Of a stretch of DNA of 64,000 nt, positions 47,969 to 59,099 are shown in pieces. The notes under the pieces were generated by a model, which was not told the origin of the DNA, did not search any database, and saw nothing but the letters and a program-made list of their open reading frames with translations. This DNA is from Stratiolaelaps scimitus (taxonomy: Eukaryota; Arthropoda; Arachnida; Mesostigmata; Laelapidae). Positions within the stretch are counted from its first letter, which is position 1. Every line of letters begins with the position of its first letter. Where the stretch lies: contig JABWDB010000001.1 of the NCBI GenBank assembly GCA_019614645.1, positions 21,059,501-21,123,500 on the forward strand, in the 5' to 3' direction. A program made the translations under genes and the position numbers.

Positions 47969-50026
47969 TATAATGAAAAAATATATATCCATTAGGCTGT
48001 ATCTAACATCGTCTAGCTAGCACTTGCTTTTCCCATTGAGGTATCATTTTTTCCTAAGACTACCGCGTTGCTTCACAACCATAACATATAACAGCAATTT
48101 GACACGTGCAGAATATTAGTTTCTTTTGATACATTCATCGATTGTCAATATTGACAATTTTAAGTCAAGTATAATTTTGTAATTCTCTTAATGGCTTCCG
48201 CGACCTGCAAATTGAATTTTGGAAAAATTCACAATTATAATGTATATATAATGTATAATTATATATGTATAAAGCGACATAACTCCAAGACGAGCCCCAG
48301 TGCAGACGAGCGTCAACTTGGACACGGAAGTTAGATTTTAGCGAATTTAGGTTCGAACTTTCGCCGAGATGCGTTTGCCAAGCTACAGAGGAGCCCGAAA
48401 TGATTTCAAAAGCGAGCCTAACTTGAAATTGAAAAATAAACTTAAGTCCTCGAATCTCCGTACACGAAAACAGCATCGTAAATATGAACTTAGGGTCGCC
48501 AACAAACAAAAGAATGATTTTTGTTACCCTCCGATGAACATCGTAGTTCTGTTCACTAGTAGTCCATTAGAGTCCATTATAGCCAACATTATATAATATA
48601 TATATATATATATATCGTTGTTTATCTCCAATTTACGAAAGGTGGGCGTCTAAGTCTGAATGAGCTCATACATTCAGTATCTACTAATATTTAGCGAAAA
48701 ACAAAAACCAAAATTTAACAATAAGCAACAAAATATAGCAATATAACAAAATGTAAAGTAAAATACTGAAAATAACGACACGGTGCATATTACTATGATC
48801 ATCGTAATTGTTCGTTATATTCTTATTTTTTTTTAGGTAAAAACAGTTCATCCTTCGTTTATTACTATTGTATAAATGTACATTGTAAATATGTTGCTCA
48901 TCGCAGCGAACATGGATGTGGTTGTTGTTGTTGATGTTATCATCATCGTTATTTTAATCTTGTTTTTGTTGTTAGACATGCACCGACGTGCAGACGTGTC
49001 CATACCCAACGCTTCCCCGGCTCATATTCTAACGCTATAACCTTCTCACAATAGTTCCACTCAACTATTTAACCTCGAAAGGTATGAAACTATCAATAGA
49101 CTCAAGGACATAAGTACGGGTCTTCCTGCGGTAGTTGTATTGTTTTTTTTTTTGCTAATAACAGCTGCATTTGATAGGATTTACTTACTCGTAACATTAT
49201 ATTATCTCTTAACCTGCGTCAGGTGGGTCATTTGTCTGTGTTGTTTTTCGAATTTGTTTTTCGTACCAGATGGCTTTTTTTTTCGATTAAAAGCGTCATA
49301 GTAATCAGAATAATGTTATAATACATTCGATCTAGAAAGAGTCTCGGTTCTGCCGTGCGCAACACTCGAATCAAACCTCACCTTCAAGGCAAAAAATAAA
49401 ATAAAAAAATACCTCTCGTTATATTAGCGACCGTTGGGGGAGTTGTATCATTAATTAATAACAAAGTTAAACAAATGAATAGTCGAGGTGATAATGTCTG
49501 CTTGTCGTCTCGCTGGCGATCTACATCATCGCGTAGTGGTCACATCCCATCGGAATTGAGGTAATCTTTCTTATCCGTACTAACAGCGTTCATATACAGT
49601 AGGGGCATTCATCTGTCCTGAGCCCAGAGCAAGAATATAATGATCATATTAGAATTATATCCAAAATACAAATCATATATAAAAATTGAAAACCATCCAG
49701 ATATCAGGTGTTTATTGTGGTTGCAGCCTACACAATTTCGCCAGAGTGGACGCAGTATTAATTTAGTGTCGATATTCACGAGGGCATTTGTTCTAGGAAA
49801 AAATGTGCCGCTCAAAGCGCCAAGTGTGAGATGCATAGACGATTAGCATTCGGAGATATTTCGGTAAAATTAGTTGTCCTCTAATGATTACCAATGCGTG
49901 TATGCATTTTTGTCTCTGGTCACGTTTGCGGATTAGCACATTTCATGCATTCATCGACCATGTGATACAACGGTAATAGTATCATTATTATTGTAATTAT
50001 TGCTGATCGCGGCTATACAAAACGAT

Positions 50027-50051
50027 AAAAATCACCGCGGCGGCGATTTTT
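50027..50051. repeat. GC-centred near-perfect palindrome
   Basis: AAAAATCACCGC-G-GCGGCGATTTTT reads almost the same on both strands (one mismatched pair). It stands out as a GC-rich island in AT-rich surroundings. It resembles a stem with a T tail, but no gene end is adjacent. Confidence 0.5.
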
Positions 50052-50314
50052 GCCGGACGCCAGCGGCGGTTGGGTTTTCACGGTGAGCGTCGTTGGGCCC
50101 CCACAGTGCATTTATAAATGTAGGTAAATAATTTGTGATAGTTCTTTTTGTTTTCTTTTGGATCGCTGCTTCACACAGTTATGATTCTATATCTTGATTA
50201 TGGTTCACATGTAAACACACACACACACACACGCACACGCATAAGACATAGCGAATGTCAGTAGAAAGGTAGAGATATGAAGCAAACTGAATTGTCCCGC
50301 CTATTCTGATTAAT

Positions 50315-50317
<3 letters not shown>

Positions 50318-50383
<66 letters not shown>
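50318..50383. repeat. Compound (CT)n(AT)n microsatellite
   Basis: About 33 bp of CT directly followed by about 31 bp of AT. No gene nearby. Confidence 0.95.
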
Positions 50384-50384
<1 letters not shown>

Positions 50385-51361
50385 TGTACAAGTATGACGT
50401 TCGGTTATGAAACAAAAAGAAGACGTAAACCAAAGGGATCCCTTCAACGAGACCATTCGGATTCGGACATTACATGAACGACTTTTCCTAACAATTAATC
50501 CTTTGTCAAACTACTTTTACCGGGCGTTCTGCTAAGGATAGATTCGTTCATGGGGAGCCTGGCCGCTCCCGACGTTACATTCTACTATGTATCGAAGTAG
50601 TTTTCTGCAATTAATTCAAAGGAGCAAACCGTTCGTTCGCATCTCATAAGAAGAAGAACACCTGTACCAGAATGGAACGCATCTCCGTTAGACATTACTT
50701 CGTTGCTTCAATTTATTGTGTAGATACTTTACAAGATGTTTCTCTCGCTCTCTCTTTCTTTCTCTTTCAATTGTCAACCAAATGAAGTCGTGCATACACG
50801 ACGCCGTTTATACATTAACCCATAATAATAATAATGATAATAATAATTATTATTATTATTATAATCATAGCAATGGAAGTACAAAGCAGCCACTAATCAC
50901 CGGGACGCGTACAATCATATATATTCTCTGCGCGAATTTATCGCCTGTTGTTTCGCTCTCACTCTCTCTCTCGCATTGTCTAACCCTATCTAAAATGACA
51001 GCTCACACTTTCAGAGGTATCTATTTGAATCAGTTCATCGCATTCGTACAAGCTTATCCATTCTCACAGTTCCGCTTCGAACAGAGCAAGGGGTTAAACG
51101 CCGAGATTGCCGTCGACTTTGAAACCGCCTTGATCACTTTCATAGAGTTAGGTTGGACCTATTCAATTAATCATCACTCGTATCTGTAATGGAAAAGCAT
51201 CGCTTTCCGGACTTTTCTTTCCTCTTCTAGTAATTAGATATTATTATTATAGTAGTAGTAGTGGTAGTTTGTAGTTGCCCGCTAACAAAATGTACTATAT
51301 CCAAGGGCATACACGCTGCGCCAGCGTGTTAAGTGTGAAATTAACGAACAAAAATAACCAA

Positions 51362-51405
51362 TTTCGAACGGATCAACATAACGGACTTTCGAACGGATCA
51401 ACATA
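51362..51405. repeat. 19-bp direct repeat
   Basis: TTTCGAACGGATCAACATA occurs at 51362-51380 and again at 51387-51405, separated by six bases (25-bp period). No gene is recognised nearby. Confidence 0.85.
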
Positions 51406-53147
51406 GAAGATGATTGATGTGCGATATCGTGTTAATAGTCCTCGCGCTGCAAAACTTTAATCACATAATCGTTTTAATTTGCTTTTCGTGCCGAACGATT
51501 CACCTCCATCTGACTGATGTGCTCTCTCTCTCTGGAGCTTCAAGTGGGGACACCACGTCCCCAGCGCCTTTGTCATCCCCGCGGATAAGTTTGAAAATAA
51601 ATTGATTTGGTGTTGAACGCTTTTTGTTTAATAAAAATGTATAAGTCTCTATACGCGAATTGTCCTGTCCTGTACGCAGCGCCTCATCTACTGCAGCTGA
51701 TTTCCCCCTGGACGAAATACATCAGATTCATGTGTAAAAAATACCACACTCCAAAAACTTCGGTACACCTATCGAGGCATCTATAACAGCATCCATGAAT
51801 TGTACATAGCCGTTTCTTATAAGTGGCGACTATTTACCTTGAGTCTGTTTTAACCCCCATATTCTAGTAGGTATTTTCAGTACTCTGTTATTTACATAGA
51901 CGAGACACCAGACACGTCCGTCTGTAGGTTAGGCAAGAGTCCTTCAAGCGCTTTGTTCATTATTTCTATTGGACCAGACCTACCGTTCGTCTGTCAGGAT
52001 GAATGCGGGTGTCAGCCAACACCCCGTGCATGACAAGCGCCTAATTCCCCGGCTGATGGGAGTCGCTTTGAACGATGAACGTTTGCTGGTAAAAAAGACC
52101 CAACGCAAATAATGCAATGTCCAAGCTGGCCGACTTTGAGCTCAACCTCGAAGTCGATGTTATCGATCGTAGCCTTACTACAGTGTCATACAAACAGATT
52201 CATTCATACACACGCACTCCTGAAAAACTCACAGACACCATCCCACGGATCTAAGATCACTGATGATGCTGATGACGTTGGCGACAATACATGTAAGGCA
52301 TTTCGTTATTTCTGTTGTTTTGTTCTTGTTGTTACCGCTGTTACTGTCGTTGTTCCTCTCATATCTCTGCATGATAATAATAATAGTAATAATAATAATA
52401 ATATCGAGACAAAAGTCTAATGTGACCAACCACAGCTAGCAAACAATAACAGGCAGCGCGATTAGCTCATGTGTTGTCTATACAACAGAGGAACTCACGA
52501 TAAGTCCGCTCGAGGGGGCGCGTCCGAGCCCATTGTATCTACTTGCAGAGACATGCGCACTCAGGCGGATTCGTCTACATTCACTCATCTCCTAGTATGT
52601 CCTTTGTCTGGCCAGGCCGGCATCGCCCCCCGGACCTCGTAGTCCCTAATCATATCCTGAATGCACCGAAAAATCAACACTCGGAACGAATGGCGGCACC
52701 TGCCACGCCTACTCAACACTCAGAGACGATGACGGTCACCGAGATTATTGATTTGTTGATCACCATCGTAGCGTTTTTACTATATGTCCCTGCTGAATTT
52801 CCCACCGATCAGCCATTAAGCCGTCTTGGCCTAATGGATCGAACAGTATTTTGACGGAACAAACAGCCAATGACAAGCGGTCATTCTCTCTCTCTCTCTC
52901 TCTGATCGTTCCCGTCGCTGCTGCTATAGCTCGTTTTATTCTTGACCGTCGCGTCGTTCAATATTTCATCGGTTGTCAATCCGCCGGTTAACATTTTCTA
53001 GACAAGGCGTTATCACTATTAGAGTTGCTAGTTGGCGTACAAAAACTGCTTCAGCGACATGCGGTGCCGAACGCCAGCCGCCCCCGATGGTCAGTTCTGC
53101 CCTTCGTCTGCGCATTGACGACAATGTATGTCAACATACCAATGGTT

Positions 53148-53183
<36 letters not shown>

Positions 53184-53609
53184 AATCAATCAATCCGACT
53201 GCCCGCTGACCTCATTGATTGATTCATTCATTCGGTCACTCACATACATGTACATGGACGCGATCAACTCTCATCTATTTTTACAAGACAAACATAGACA
53301 ACCCGCTGACAGATAGCATTCTTATCACAACATGATTAGTAATACATTATCATAATAATCATCAACATCATAGTGGTATAGTAGTGGTGGTGGTAGCATT
53401 AACGGTAGACATCACCACCGTTGCGTCGTGAATCCGCAGCAAACGGTAGAACAATCCTTAGGTTGCCTAACATACACACTCACACACGGCGCACAGTCAC
53501 CCAGAGCGACTTTGAAGGGTTGGTGGTGTTGGTAGTGTCCTTTAGATCTCAGATGGCGTCATCTAGCCTACTATACCGGGCAGAATTAGTCAGCGTGCTT
53601 GCCGGTGAA

Positions 53610-55111
53610 CTATCTTAGTTGTGGCTTATAGCACTCCTTGCCGATGTCTTGCCGGACCACGATGAAGATTTCTCGTTCCTTTGATTTGGCCTGATCCCTT
53701 AAGAATTTGATGACGTCGTCTTCACCGCCAATGCAGACCGGTGCGTCGAGCTTTGAGTCGAGGTTGAAGAATAGCCCCGCCGGCTCACCACGAGGTCTTG
53801 AGCCGGGGTAGAACTCGCAGGCGGGATATGGCTCCGTGACGAGCTGGCGAATCTCTCGTACAGCTACCCAATGTTTGCGGGACAGAGGAAATTGAAGGAA
53901 GGCCAGCTTCAGCTCGTTGGGAACGTTGAGGATGAAACCTAGGATTTTCGCCAGGTCTATGGTGGACGGATCCCTATAATGCATGTCAGGCAGCAGAACA
54001 ACAAAGGTTAGAACGAAACATAGATCATTGTGGGTTGAGCCAATCGTTAATACCTATTCAGTATATTGAACGTGAGAGAATTTCACTATGAAAATATATA
54101 TGATTTAGTCACTGGATTAACCAGTGAAACGAATTACCCAGTTAAATATTACATATCGAATTGGGGACATCATTGTCTATTCAATATTCCTCATAAGCTC
54201 ACAGTGCCGAGCGTTCATCTCTTATCCTGTACAATATTCAATAAATACTAGTCGCTACAAGTCGCGCTATTGTATTTCGCTAACATCGCTCTACAGCTAC
54301 GAGTAAACATTATACACTACCGATGTTCACACTTGTCGTTGGCGACAAGGTGAATACTACTCAATTAAGGGACTATTTCCGCGTGAATCGATACGTCACG
54401 CAGTTGTATATCTTCTATTTACATATAGAGTCTCATGAGCGGCGAGCGCGTACTTTCTCTTGTCGAACCAGATGGCCTCGAAACCCTTGCTTTGCAAAGC
54501 CGCCATAATAACGTTGACGTCATAGTTTCCTAGACCCAGTACACTTTTATGCGGGTTCACCAGATGATCCGGAGATAAACTGAAATTAGCAACAAAAAAA
54601 GTCCACTCAATATTTTGAGATTTGATCTCACCCTGGCTTCCTCTCGCAGCTCTAGTAGAATATCGATCCAAAGATTTCATTAATCAAACATCCCATCATT
54701 CTGGGGCGGACGGTAGGGCATTTTTCCGTTTCTTTCTTTTGTTACTTCTTGGAGGCGGTAACCTACGAAATGGAAGCTGCTGTTATGGCGCAAACGTTGT
54801 AATCCGCAGTCGCGTGAATCATCCATAACGTAATGATATTTACCGTATACAAACTTCTCTGTCTTCACTACCATCTCTCTGTCTCTCTCTCTCTCCCTCT
54901 CTCTCTGTGTTAACCACGGACAGCTCTACAACAAATGATAGGCAGTGGCTCCTAAGCTATATAATAACTACCTGTGGCATATTTGGTCAAGCATATGCTT
55001 GTTGAAAGCCTTGCCATCCTGGAACAGGTTATTTAGCGCATGCAAGGCGCATAGCTCTTTTAGCTGCCGCTCGTGGTAAACCGGTGCGCTCACCGCTCCC
55101 GTCGTTGTCAT
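53610..55111 (-). CDS. Josephin-domain deubiquitinase, JOSD1/JOSD2 type
   Basis: A small cysteine protease that removes ubiquitin (family knowledge). Coding exons in order: 55111-54972 (the exon itself begins at acceptor 55133), 54579-54454, 53973-53610. Phases match and give 209 aa from ATG 55111; human JOSD1 is 202. Numbered from this ATG, the catalytic triad is present: Cys21 in [11 protein letters not shown], His123 in [11 protein letters not shown] and Asn159 in FFNLDSKL. Other family blocks are [20 protein letters not shown] and FEAIWFDKR. Between the His and Asn motifs there are about 22 residues more than in human JOSD1 (roughly residues 131-156, Pro/Gly/Arg-rich). The reading frame stays open upstream to the acceptor at 55133 and joins in phase to a candidate exon ending at 57243, so the true start may be further 5'. 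JOSD1 and JOSD2 cannot be told apart confidently. Confidence 0.9.
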
Positions 55112-55899
55112 CGGCTTTTTCCGCGAAACTAATCTGTAAGCAACCATAGTGAATATACAATACATCATCATTCTTATCACTCGTCACATGTGCACAGAAA
55201 TAGCTTATTATGGAACATTGTCTTAATTTAACATTCAACGAAGAAGACCCCTAAAGGGCCAAATTAGCGACACGGACAAGACATCGAACGTAATGGCGTC
55301 CCGACGTCAGTCCGGATAAGGCCATGCAGGCATAGGAATAACTACTAACGTTTATTCACACATGCTGAAGCAGGACATCGCCAACATTTCCACTGAAAAC
55401 CACCGAGGCCGGCCGTTTATAACAACGGGATAACTGACATGCATGAGATTAATGAGCTGAAAAATTTAGCAGGAATGATAACTTCGTGAAAACTACACCA
55501 ATTCTGTCATAAACATAAAAACTTCATTGTCTTAACCGGCTCAAGGATCGGAGTCATCATTCTACGGCTGGCCATCCGCTACCACTCTACTGGGTGACAG
55601 AGGCTACAGCATATATATATATATATATACAACGTACAATGTACATATATATGTATATATATAAGGGCTTACATCCCACTTCTGACTAACATTCATTATA
55701 GGGAGGGGGTCATATAAATTATTAAAATCTAATCATGATAAATCAAACGAAATGGGACGTGAGGCTATGGGGGAATAGAATTAATGGAGCACAACTCCAA
55801 GCTAATAATTGTAATTTAATAAAGGGTTGACACAGTCGTCTACCGCGACTCAACATCACGTACAATCAAATACACGATTCGGGTAGGGCAATGCAAGTG

Positions 55900-56070
55900 T
55901 TTATTCAAACGTACAATAATTAGGAATTATTTCTAGGGATTATGGGGGCTGATTAGTTGGGGACCGGGGCCGAGGCTGTCATTGTCCCGAGGAAGGCGAT
56001 GGCATTGCCTTTCTGCCTCACAGCGAGGGACAGGTGTTGCAGAAGGAAAGATCCTGCGCGCTGCGGTAGT
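55900..56070 (-). mobile_element. Retroelement 3'-end fragment, copy B
   Basis: Second copy of the repeat at 32979. On the minus strand the frame GSFLLQHLSLAV..GNAIAFLGT runs into a TAA, then the tail CCCCCATAATCCCTAGAAATAATTCCTAA and TTGAATAAAC. It differs from copy A by substitutions and small indels (including three extra bases before KGNAIA), so the two are old, independent insertions. It lies between the Josephin exon at 55133 and the candidate 5' exon at 57243. Confidence 0.55.
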
Positions 56071-56389
56071 GAAATGTATTCTTCAAAAGTGCGAAAAGTG
56101 CTTTGGGCAATTACTAGTGAACGTTGCTCCTGTTGACTCCTTCTCCCTCCCTCTATCTCTCTCGCTCCTTATATCGCAGCGCCACTCTTGTTAATAATGA
56201 GTTTCAGCGATATCATTAACTTAAGCTGTTACCAATCATCACTCACTCGAGACAGCAATCTGAATATTGTTGCGTTATCATTCGTTCACAACAACGCTAT
56301 TACGTGTGGGGGGGGGGGGGGAGGGGAAATAAATAAATGTATTGTAAAATCATTCAAGGCTATAACTCATAGCTAGTGAATCGATCCAC

Positions 56390-56422
<33 letters not shown>

Positions 56423-56952
56423 GTCGACAAATATGGCCAAAATGAGCCTAGGCACTAGTGGTTAGACAACGGGGGATCAGGACTAATCACCTGAAGTCCA
56501 CGAACATCTAACCCCTTTGCACTTTCATGGACGCTGTCGCCAGCTAGTCTCAAATCACCAGCCGTCGTGGACTAAATCATCTTGGGATTGTGATTACTTT
56601 GAAAATGACAGAGCTATAGGCGGAATTCCTTAGAAAATACCCTTCACCGGCGAAATCTATTATGAGGCATCTATAGGCTGTTGTAATCAGGTTGCGGCGC
56701 CTAATGTTTTACTAATGTGTTATTAATGTTTTATTAAAGTTTTATCTAATAACATTTATCTGACCAGTTGTATTAATAAACTTTGATTCATTTATTTATT
56801 GATAAATGTAGCTGTTGTTCACAGATTCAATTACGCAGTCTCGCGGGCCCAGCGATTTCAAGGAGCAGTATACAACGGCGCATTCTCGGCTTGTCGAATG
56901 ATGTTGTCGTCAGCTCAACAGATCAAAACATAAAGAGACCATCAAGTGTATC

Positions 56953-56991
<39 letters not shown>

Positions 56992-57242
56992 GTGTGTTCG
57001 ATCAGAGATTCTACAGCTAGTACATACCTATTTGTTATTCGCATTCGTAGTGGTAGCGTCATAATAACATGCAAAACGATTATGTTGAAAACGATTACGA
57101 TTATATAAGCAAAACGATTATGTTCCTTTATAACACTATGCACGCACAAATGTGTTGAGCTTCACATATACAATAATAATACGATTTGGATTATAAAAAG
57201 CAATTTATTCTATCTCTAGCGTTGAGATGCATGCATACCCAC

Positions 57243-57328
57243 CTATCGACAAACTTCATGAGCGCCGACCGCGAATCCGCCCGCTCCAAAGACGTTCCCC
57301 CGGTTACTTCACCTCGGGTCTCCTTCAT
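57243..57328 (-). CDS. Candidate 5' coding exon of the Josephin gene
   Basis: On the minus strand a GC-rich open frame ends at a good donor (GATAG followed by GTGGGT, exon end 57243). Splicing it to the Josephin acceptor at 55133 keeps the frame exactly: the codon AG+A gives Arg, then LVSRKKP leads into the Met at 55111. Starting at ATG 57328 adds 36 residues (MKETRGEV...MKFVDR plus LVSRKKP), for a 245-aa protein; ATG 57259 is an alternative. The frame stays open a little further upstream, to about 57391. Seen: donor, phase and open frame. Inferred: that it belongs to this gene and is translated. It could instead be 5' UTR or chance. Confidence 0.4.
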
Positions 57329-59000
57329 CCTCGGCTTCGGCCGTCCGGCAGAGAAGCGACGCAGCGCTAATTGCCCCACCAAGCCTCTCACGAACGATCC
57401 TTGCCCGCGACTGTGCGCGATCTGCGCCGTTTACCTAAGAGCTGCCACCTGTGATCAAACACACGAAACGAGCAAGCAGAGAGCGCGCAATGTGATTATT
57501 CTACTCGATTTGGAGTGGCAACACATAGGCGGATCCATTTTGCGTATAACTATTATATATATATATATATATATAATACATCTCGACAGCGAAGCACACG
57601 AATAGCGGGCCGCTTTGTCGCTATGAGAACGCGAATAATGCCACCCGCATCTGCTGCAGCTGTTCCTGTCATCCTGTTTACAAGGTCGGACATTTTGTAG
57701 GTGTTTTCCTTTTTGTCGAATTGTGCGCTGGTGGTGTTGGGTCGCGTTGACAGCCCGCCATTCCAATGAAGATGTATTATGTATTGCTTTCGGGCGTCCG
57801 CGTGAGGATAATGCACTTAGCTAAGTGAATCCTTATTGCAGCGCTGGTAACTGTTTGTGACTAACGTTTAGCGCACTAAACAACAACGTCTTTATATGTG
57901 ATCCTACAATTATTATAATAACACCAATAGCATATGATGGCGATGATGCATAAGGCAATTCGTTACGCGAATACGTTGATTAGTAGAAATATACTTGTGT
58001 ATTTGTGTAATTTCTAGAAATCGATTTCTATTTGTTTGATTTTTGTTTGTCTGAAACATGTCCAGCTTCTCTATGACGACTTGTGATTTGCCGTTCCTCG
58101 ATTTTCCCATACCTGTATTCACTGATTTTCATTTTCGATGATCGCTTTGATACTTCGTTCTCAATTAGCATTTCCCCGAAACGGTGATCTCGACAAACCT
58201 CTCCTGTAGCAGATTACGACGCGCATATATATATTCTACATAACATCACAAAATATTAAGTGTCTAGTTTATAAACGTGCTGCTGATTCAACTTCGATGA
58301 TCTGCGAGCATATTTTTCTTAGAAATATATTTATATCTTGCATGTGCCCCGTCATCCTTTACATTCGTTCGTTGTGGAGAAGCTTCTCGACATAATTTCC
58401 TTCTCCTGGCCCCCACGTGCTCGCTAACGTCGCCACTCTAATAAAACGAAAATCATTGTCTACCTCAGTGTTCACCAGAGATACAAGAGTTCGATCCAAC
58501 GCTTACGAGTTAAAGAAACAAATCGTTCCCGTTAAATTAACACTGTATATGTTTTCTGTTGCCGTGTATCAGCTCAACGTGTGAGTTAACGTGTTTACAC
58601 CTAGATGTGTATTGACTAGATTTACAAGTGCTGCTAGGATAGATTTAATAAGGCATCGCTCCGGTGGACGATGCGCAGAGGGTTACTTCCAATGGGAGAG
58701 TACGAAAACTGCGGAAAGCTGATGGAATCAATGTAGGTGAAATAAAGAAAAAACTAACGCAGATCCATAATTATATTCTATAGAAATTGTAGGGGATGTC
58801 ATCGAGTTCGATAGTGATTCGACTTTGCGTTGGCTTTGCAGTTCAACTGTGAATTGAACTGTATTGAAAAAATTCCCGGATTGCATCTAACTCTAACGGA
58901 AAACGTACAATTGAGCAGCAGCTTTAAGTTTGAATTATAGTTTAGATTAGGCTGCAAAGGATTCGGGTCAAATCCTCTCAGCTGCCTATCCTGCTATCCT

Positions 59001-59099
59001 TATACACGATTGTAAATATGTCTTACACAATCCTATACACGATTGTAAATATGTCTTACACAATCCTATACACGATTGTAAATATGTCTTACACAATCA
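59001..59099. repeat. Tandem repeat, three copies of 33 bp
   Basis: Three consecutive units of TATACACGATTGTAAATATG + TCTTACACAATCC at 59001-59033, 59034-59066 and 59067-59099. They are identical except for the last base or two of the third copy. Such identity suggests recent expansion. Confidence 0.95.

Larger units (their letters stand above)
47228..53609. other. Intergenic region between PAN2 and the Josephin gene
   Basis: PAN2 3' UTR, then AT-rich sequence with microsatellites at 47937-47965, 48598-48615, 50318-50383 and 53149-53180, an AAT/TAA patch at 50823-50865, the palindrome at 50027 and the direct repeat at 51362. No conserved coding region was found. Confidence 0.6.

Noticed and set aside
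59001..59099. CRISPR-like array
   Set aside because: The three units are directly contiguous with no spacers, and the genome is eukaryotic.
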